The notes under the pieces were generated by a model, which was not told the origin of the DNA, searched no databases, and worked only from the letters and a program-made list of their open reading frames with translations. Shown in pieces: positions 57,217 to 64,000 of a stretch of 64,000 bases of DNA (position 1 is its first letter; every line of letters begins with the position of its first letter). The position numbers and the translations under genes are program-made. Origin of the DNA: Talpa occidentalis (lineage: Eukaryota > Chordata > Mammalia > Eulipotyphla > Talpidae); the NCBI RefSeq assembly GCF_014898055.3, contig NW_023604861.1, positions 94,986,083 through 95,050,082 of the forward strand, read 5' to 3'.

Positions 57217-59592
57217 CATATGTTTAATAGATCCTTGAGATCTTCTGGTGAACCACCCGGTAACATCCCTGGCACACAGGCTGCACCTTAGCTCCCACGA
57301 TTTATCAGTAGAATCATGATAATTTGACCCAACATGCAAAAAAGTAGAAAATATTCTGGATGCCGTGGTAGAAGACAGGCATTCTAAACAATTTTCTTTA
57401 GAGAAAAATTGTAAGAGATTCTGGGACCTGCTGTAATGATAAAGTTTTTAGAGGTCCAGTAGTCTGAGGTATGCTCAGTTTCTCCTCTCCAAAGGCAAAG
57501 ACAATTTATTGCATCTTAAAACTACTACTGCAAAGGAAATATAATAGTTGGTAGACTTTTTGGGGTTCTGGAAACTACATGTTCCATTCTTAGATATCCT
57601 ACTATGATCCATCTTATCAGGTGATACACAAGTGGACTCTACGGCAGGCCCAGACTCCAGCATGAGCTCCTTGGGTCTTACAGCCTTGCAGATCACGTGG
57701 CATTGGGCATATCTATGGTACAGAAAGATGTCTATGGAGCTTCTTTGCACTAGTGTAAGAGAGCGGAACACAAGGTGAAGGCGTTAGCTTCAGAGAACTA
57801 TGCACTATTATTGCAAAAACAATTCCTGACATGTTACTAGCTTCTTGTAGAAATTTAACCTCTGACTGTGGGAAGTTCTGAGCTGGATTGTTAGAACCAT
57901 CAGGTCATAATTCAGGGAAGAGGAGCTGCAGAAATATTAGGTTGTTGTAAAAGTCATGATGTATTTTTTGTTTTCAAGCAAAAATGCGTCCTGACTTTTC
58001 CAAACCCATATATTGTAAAAGGAAAGTGATTCCTTGAGAATTGAAATAGTTGGTAGAATTTTGGAAAGTGATTCACTGAGAATTGGCTTTAGCAGGTCCA
58101 GGGAGACAAGTAAGTCACACAAATGGGTAGCCCAGAACCCGATATATGTTGCTTCCACACATCTCCCTTAGCTCACACATTTGCAATTTTTTCATGGAAA
58201 AGTCATAAGAATAAATCAATATAGATATGGGGAAAAATTGGAAAGTCAATATTACTGAGCAGATGAAAATAAAATAACATCATAGATGAAGTAGGGCTTG
58301 GCCGGGGTGGGTGGGGGGAACTTTCCCTAATCCCAGGACTAGGAAGACTCTGAGATGTGGGATTTTCAGGCTGGCTCCATTACTCTTTAGAGGTGCTCAG
58401 AGTCCTCCAAGGGCCTCTGGGGGGAGGTGGGTGGAGGGCCCTCCTGGCTTTTGCTCCTGCTCCTGCTGTCTGCTGTCTTCAGTGCAACTCTGTTTTGATG
58501 GACTCAGGACCAGATTAAGATTTTTAAAGCTCTTGAACACTAAGAAGATCGTGATGCCCACTTCTCGACATATAACTTGTTTTTAATTACTGACATTAAC
58601 ATAGCACATTCCTAGTTTGGCTGATGGGAAAATTTTAGCTTTGTTTATTCAAAGGGAAATTTCCTCTCTTCCTACTGTACCGGTGTTCTGAGCATATGCT
58701 TAGTATGCCTTTTGGGTAATCACAGCCCTAACAGGGGTTCACAGAACATTTCATAGAAAAAGGAAGTTTCATTGTTACATTTTTGATAAAATCTAATGTT
58801 TGTTTAAATCCTCTTTCCAATGACTCATCAATAATTTCTCTAACCTCGGCTAACTTACCTCCTGAACTAGAGATTTACTACCCATTGAGAGACGCTGGCA
58901 TATCGTCAGATTATTATTAGAAAGTCTTATTTTGAGGCCAAACTTGTCACTTTCAGCTTCCACCATTGGTTCATTTTCTACCCTCAGGGCTGAACATGTT
59001 TAATCCCTATTCCACTGTCTGCCTCAGCTCAGCCAGGCGCGAGGGCAGAGTTCTTCCAGTCAGTCTGTCTCCTCCTCTCTCCCCCTCCTATCCTGATTCC
59101 TCAAAGAGGAATATAATGATCGCCACAGTAACTGAACTCACCACAGGCCAAGTGCCAAAGTCTGGAGGATTTTAGAACCAAAGGCTGGTTTGTCTGATTC
59201 TGGACTCTCTTTTCAACCTCTACATTATGACTTTAACCTTCCCTTTTGTATGAAACCCCCTCAAGGTGCAATCTCTGAACATTCAGGAATAACTGGTGTA
59301 GGTAAAAACTTCAAGTACCCTGCAGTCTTTGGCAATGGAGCATTTTCTCTAGTGTCTGAGAATTGAATCGAGGCATTTTCACTTGTGGCTCAGAGGTCTG
59401 CTCTGAGTTGGAGAGTGTGTGAGGTTCATCTGCTCTGCCTCTCCCCCAAGAGGGCACTTCTTAGGAGCAGGCAGGGCTGTGGCTCATGACAGCCTTGTGG
59501 TAGCTAAAAAGAGTTTAGATCAGCTGAACATCATTTGGATCATCTGAAGAGCTACGCCTGTCCTCCTGAGTGATATTTGCCCTGTAGGAGTT
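57217..59592. other. Intergenic stretch, nothing recognised
   Basis: 2.4 kb with no gene or confident repeat. The frames at 57475-57771 and 58311-58586 show no known domain. Confidence 0.4.
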
Positions 59593-59871
59593 GTTTTTTT
59601 TTTTTTTTTAAAGATTTATTTTTATTTATACAAGAACTGGGGTATAGGCTAGAGGCAGGGAGGGTGAGAGAATTCACCAGAGACAGAGCAGGGAGCAGAA
59701 CAGGCAGATCTACTGAAATACACTGCTGAGGGGAGCAGTGGGCAAGACAGGAGAGGTCTGCCTCACCATGTGGGAATCTCCCTGTTTGGCTGGGAATCGA
59801 ACTGGGGCTGCAGAGGCTGCGGACAGCTTCACAGCGCTGCGCTCAACCTGCTGCGGCACAGGGGAGGCCCC
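59593..59871 (-). mobile_element. tRNA-derived SINE, A/B intermediate
   Basis: Antisense T run and AAAGATTTATTTTTATTTAT to GGCACAGGGGAGGCCC. Perfect 15-bp TSD TGCCCTGTAGGAGTT (59578-59592, 59872-59886). Confidence 0.92.
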
Positions 59872-59886
59872 TGCCCTGTAGGAGTT

Positions 59887-61690
59887 TTAAGGCTGAATTG
59901 TCATTGGTACCTCATTAAAGCCCAGGGAGGTGAGGGTAACTGGTTGACTAGCTTTGATCCTAGGCCTGTGCTCTGCCTGCAAGGAAACTAGATAAGTTAT
60001 TCCATGGGTTTCTGCTTCCTTAATATGAGGTGGGCTCTTTTCAACAAGATTCATAGGGTGATGATTTCTTTCAGCATAGGAGAAAAGACCAAATGTCAAG
60101 AACTTCAAAGTATCTACCCCTTCATAGGTAAGATATTCCCCATGTCTTCTTATTTAATATATCAGCACATATTTATCAAGTCCCAGGTCCTTGTTAAGAC
60201 ACAGTGCATGGGAAGGTGACTGTCACACTTAGTTAAAACCTCAGATCTCCAAAGAACTCCTTTATATACCGTTCCTTAACGGACTCTGTATTTATAAGAA
60301 CAGAGGTCAATTCAGAAGGGGAAGAAGAATTAAAGCTATTTGCCTTGTCATCTCAGATTTAGAACTCCCAGTTAAAATACCCAAATTCTCATTCTAATTG
60401 CAAAAGTTTTTACAGGGCTGTCTGGGTGATATTTCTAAAACATACACAGTTCAGAAATTACTGATAAATTGCCATTACTCAGAGACTGACCTATTCATTC
60501 ATTCATTCATTCATTCACTAAAAATGTGTCCCTGTTTCTTCTGTGCCAGGTATAATTCTGGTCACTTGGGATATAAAGGTGAAGGCCATGGGCTCCCCCA
60601 AGGAGCTCATGGTGTAGTCACAATTGAACACAATTCTGTCCAGAGAGATGGGAACCTCCCCCCACCCCTGAACAGCATCTCCACCCCCAAACCCATTCCT
60701 GTATCCTGTAAGTCCTGTACTTCCTTCAAATCTAATCTAGCTCCCCCGGGAGAGTTTAGATGTTTCTCTGTGTGTTCTCAATGCTGGAATCTCCAGGAAA
60801 GCTATATGGGGGATGGGAGGTTGGGCCCATGCCATTTTGACTGTGTGTTTCCTGCAAGGCCCTACAGAGGGGTACTAGGATGATCTCTGATTTCTCTTTT
60901 AAAAAATCAGCATGTGTTCAGTGATGACTTTCAGGAATATGAAAACATGTTTTCATGTTTTAGCGTTTGAATGTGATAAGGTTTCGTACCCTACACCTGA
61001 AAGTCATTTAGTCACTATCTGTGGGTTTGTTCAGAGATTCAGCTCCCATCCCAATCAGGCCTGGACAGGGCAGGGATCCCTAAGTGGGGGGTTCCCTAAA
61101 CCAGCAGGGTGCTTAGGAAGAGCTTTGCTACTTTGGGGATGCTCCGCCTCCGTCAACTGTAAGTAAGGAATCTGGGCCCAGAAGATAAAATGGTTTTCTG
61201 CCTGATGGAACTTGCCTCTTCTCAGATTGGCCAGCAAGCTTTGGTTTCTGGCCAAGTCTACGGTGGGCTTCCCTACTTTGATGTGGTTTTGCAAGGAAAA
61301 CATCCGCAAATGAGCAACAACCAACAGAGTCTCTTTTCTCTCTTAGTCCACCTTGAATTTTTGAAAAGCAGTGCTAATTAGCCTCTTGGAGTTGGTTGGG
61401 GCTTGAGGCCACAGTCCCTCTATAGGAGAGAATGGATACAGGCTCCCGACTCTGAATATCAGAATTAATTTAAGTTAATTAAAAATTTCTAGCTACTCCA
61501 ACAAATGTCATTGATGGAAAAGGGGAAGATGGAAAATTTGGAATTAGGAAAGCTGGGTCCTGGCTCACTCAGGATCTGGTTCTTAGTTACACTATGGAAT
61601 TTTTACATCCGAGTCTGGTTTTCTGATCCATAAAATGGGGATAGCGATCAAAGTATCACTTCACTACTAGTAGTCTCCAGTGAAATGATG
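59887..61690. other. Intergenic stretch; (ATTC)n and a MIR piece
   Basis: (ATTC)n at about 60492-60518 and an antisense MIR-like core at about 61615-61735. The 161-codon frame at 60398-60883 has no recognised domain and overlaps the simple repeat. Confidence 0.45.
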
Positions 61691-61739
61691 CCTGGGAAAG
61701 CCCTATGTGATCTGTAAAGCATTATTCATGCTAGGTGTT

Positions 61740-62030
61740 AATGAGGGAGAAACACCAATCTCAAAATAATACAAAAGAATTGCTCATTATTCCAAACAAA
61801 GGGTCAGATAAAGCCAAACTAAGAACTAGCTGACTATAGACCTGAGGCTACCAGAGGTGGAAGAGGAAGGGTGAGAGCAAAGTGGGAGGGAGCACAATAA
61901 CTGTGGAGGACTATGGGTGTCTTGGTGATGGGTGTGGAGTGGTAACAGCACCCGTGGGGCAGATCCTATACTTCTAAAACACACAAAACGTTGCAAACCA
62001 AAGTTATCTCAATAGAGAGTGAAAATGAAT
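61740..62030 (+). mobile_element. Old LINE-1 3' UTR fragment (sense)
   Basis: GACTATAGACCTGAGGCTAC, GGAGGGAGCACAATAACTGT and GGTGTGGAGTGGTAACAGC, followed by AAACCAAAGTTATCTCAATA. Confidence 0.6.
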
Positions 62031-62159
62031 TGCTCACCTTCGGTGCAGAGCACACTACTCAATTATTTTTTGAAAAAGGCTTTTAGTTGAATTAGATATA
62101 CTTTATAGGCAATGTCAGTAACAATACATGTATAGATTTAATATTAAAAACATTTTGCT

Positions 62160-62760
62160 GGTCTTTTTCAATCGTGCACAATATTTTCTTAATTTTTTTT
62201 TATTTTGAAATTATTGCAGATTCATAGGAAGTTGCTGGGGAAAAAGTGTATAAGAAGATCTCTGCTCCCTTCACGCCATGTGAACACCTTGTATAACTGT
62301 AATCAGTATCAAAACCAGGAAACTGATATTGGCATAATCCACAAAACTTGTTCAGACTTCACCAGTTTTACAAGCAGTTGTTTGTGAATGTGTGTATGTG
62401 TGTCTGGTTCTGTACAATTTTACCACATGTGTAACTCTGGTACTCACCTCCACAATCAAGATCCAGAATTTCCCTCCCCACAGGGCTCCCTTGTGCTACC
62501 CTATATAGACTGACACCCCCTCCCCACTCCAATCCCCAACCTCTGGCAACTAATATGTTCTCCTTCACTGGAGTTTTCATATTTCAAGAATGTTATAGAA
62601 ATGGAATCATGCAGTATGTAATGTTGTGAAGTGGGCTTTTTCACTCAGTTTAATTCCTTTGCGATCCCATGCAAATCACAGTGTGTATCAATAGTTTGTA
62701 CCTTTCCTTTGTTGAGTAGTATTAATGGTGTGGATGTACTGTGGTTCATAGAATCATTCA
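62160..62760 (-). mobile_element. Old antisense LINE fragment
   Basis: TTGAAATTATTGCAGATTCA, CTGGTTCTGTACAATTTTAC and TTTTTCACTCAGTTTAATTC are antisense L1 3' end phrases. Ancient. The next SINE abuts it. Confidence 0.65.
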
Positions 62761-62763
62761 CCC

Positions 62764-63037
62764 TGGGCCTCCCTGGTGACTGAGGGCTTAAATCTCAGTG
62801 TTACCACCTTGACAGGCTGAGTTGGATCCCTGGCCAGGGAGCTACCCACATGGCGCAGCAAACCTTCCTGACTCGCCCGCTGCTCCCCTCAGCAGTGTAT
62901 TTCAGTCGATCCACCTCTTCTGCTCCTTACTCAGTCTATGGTGAATCCTCTCACCCCCACATCTCTGGTCTACACCCCAATTCTTCTAAAGAACTAACTA
63001 AATAAATAAAATCTTTAATAATAATAATAATAATAAT
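62764..63037 (+). mobile_element. tRNA-derived SINE, type A, with (AAT)n tail
   Basis: TGGGCCTCCCTGGTGACTGA head; tail ATAAATAAAATC followed by (AAT)n. TSD AATCATTCACCC at 62752-62763 and 63038-63049. Confidence 0.9.
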
Positions 63038-63049
63038 AATCATTCACCC

Positions 63050-63900
63050 ACTGAAGGACACTCGAGTTGCAAGTACTCCCTAAAAAAGGAAGCGTTTATG
63101 GACTCACTCAATAAGCATGTATGGAGCCACCTGTGCCAAGTGCCTGTGCCTGGTAGACATTCTTGACGTAGCAGTAGCGAGAGAAGGTCTGTAAACCCAA
63201 ACGTGGAGAGGAAATTTTGGGGAGATGTGGACTATGAAGGAACTAACAGACTGGAAGAGCAGAGTGTACACGACCCCTTCAGACTGGAGCGTGGTGGGGG
63301 TCCCGCGGAGGAGGCAACATTTAAATTAAGACCTGAATGATGAGAAATTGACTTTTCAAAAAGTCCAGGAAAGAAAACTTCTGGGCAGAGGGAACAGCAA
63401 ATACAAACTCCCTGACGTGGGTCTGTGACTGGTGGCTGAGGAACAGAGAAGAAGTCCTGGAGCTTGCAGCAAATGTGGAGGACACAGGGCCCATAGGCTG
63501 CAGGGAAGAGTTTGGATTTTACTCCAAGTATATCTGGTAGGGGGAGCATGATGTCATCAATGTTTAATAAGATCACTGTAGAGTCTAGAGACAGATTCTA
63601 TTTTAAGCCCCTGAATACAATTTCACTGAATAACTCTTCATTTATTATTCACAAACCCTTGGATAAGAATTGAATGCTCACAGTCTTTGTTGCCACTTGT
63701 CATGGGGGACTCTCCCCGCTAGCCAAAGGGGAGTCCTGGGAGAGGAAAAACCATCAAACATCCTCTTCAGTAACAAAGCCAGCGGTTCAGCAAGCATAGA
63801 TTCACACAGAGGAAGGATCAGCAAATGCTTTCTTTATGCATACCCCATTGCACTTCACTGACCTCCACGAGAACTTGCTGCCTGCCTTCCCCACCCCATG
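63050..63900. other. Intergenic stretch, nothing recognised
   Basis: No gene or confident repeat seen. Confidence 0.4.
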
Positions 63901-63924
63901 GGGCACTGCCTCCACCTATATCCT

Positions 63925-64000
63925 GGTCAGTGGAGGGGGCCCAATGGACTATGGTGGAGGATTATTGGTGCTTTGGGGGCTGATGCACTGTGGTAACATA
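63925..64000 (+). mobile_element. LINE-1 3' UTR fragment cut by the window end
   Basis: GGGGGCCCAATGGACTATGG and TTGGTGCTTTGGGGG resemble the L1 3' UTR seen at 56040-56100. It runs off the window. Confidence 0.5.

Noticed and set aside
60398..60883. 161-codon plus-strand frame
   Set aside because: Crosses an (ATTC)n repeat and has no family resemblance; treated as chance.
1..64000. Novel multi-gene defence or biosynthetic cluster
   Set aside because: Eukaryotic window with one spliced gene. All other long frames are retroelement ORFs or their shadows, so no cluster architecture exists.

Overview
This is a 64 kb piece of a placental-mammal nuclear chromosome. The evidence is one multi-exon gene with GT-AG introns, a CpG island, a near-intact LINE-1 of the usual mammalian ORF1/ORF2 design, ancient mammal-wide repeats (MIR-, MER5-, hAT- and LTR-like), and at least 24 copies of one tRNA-derived SINE family. 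There are no Alu, B1/B2 or carnivore SINEC copies. The SINE head (A box and B box visible) begins GGGCCTCCCTGGTGGCGCAG. I cannot place this family by name. By exclusion it points to a laurasiatherian, perhaps a pangolin, but that is only a weak guess.

The single host gene is THNSL2 (threonine synthase-like 2) on the + strand. Eight coding exons between 21972 and 39470 join without a frameshift or stop into a 484-residue PLP enzyme, the length I recall for the human protein. A CpG island at about 18.64-19.02 kb, roughly 3 kb upstream, is the likely promoter and non-coding first exon. A poly(A) signal lies at 39956. Positions 1-18.6 kb and 40-64 kb look intergenic: old LINE fragments, SINEs, MIR pieces and unassigned sequence. 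No FABP1 or FOXI3 exon, the neighbours I recall from human, was recognised.

Intron 5 (25254-36130) is the most eventful region. It holds a twin-primed (5'-inverted) young L1, a SINE inside that L1, and a full-length 6.3 kb L1 in the same direction as THNSL2. The full-length L1 landed inside an older SINE, and its target-site duplication can be read on both sides. Its ORF2 is open for 1275 codons with every catalytic residue I can identify present. Its ORF1 is broken by one in-frame TGA at codon 145.

The SINE copies fall into at least three visible types. Type A has a GGTTAAG head and an ATGCATAAATAAATAAA end. Type B has a GGTTGAGCGCTGGGTTGCGAAG head and a CCAGTGCTTGTATAAATAAA end. Type B' is type B with an extra ACATGCCTCTAAA 3' extension. 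Several copies are odd: a premature A tail, an internal deletion, a 5' truncation, a poly(T) tail, and SINE-in-SINE nesting. No new multi-gene system was found; the most interesting material is retrotransposon biology.
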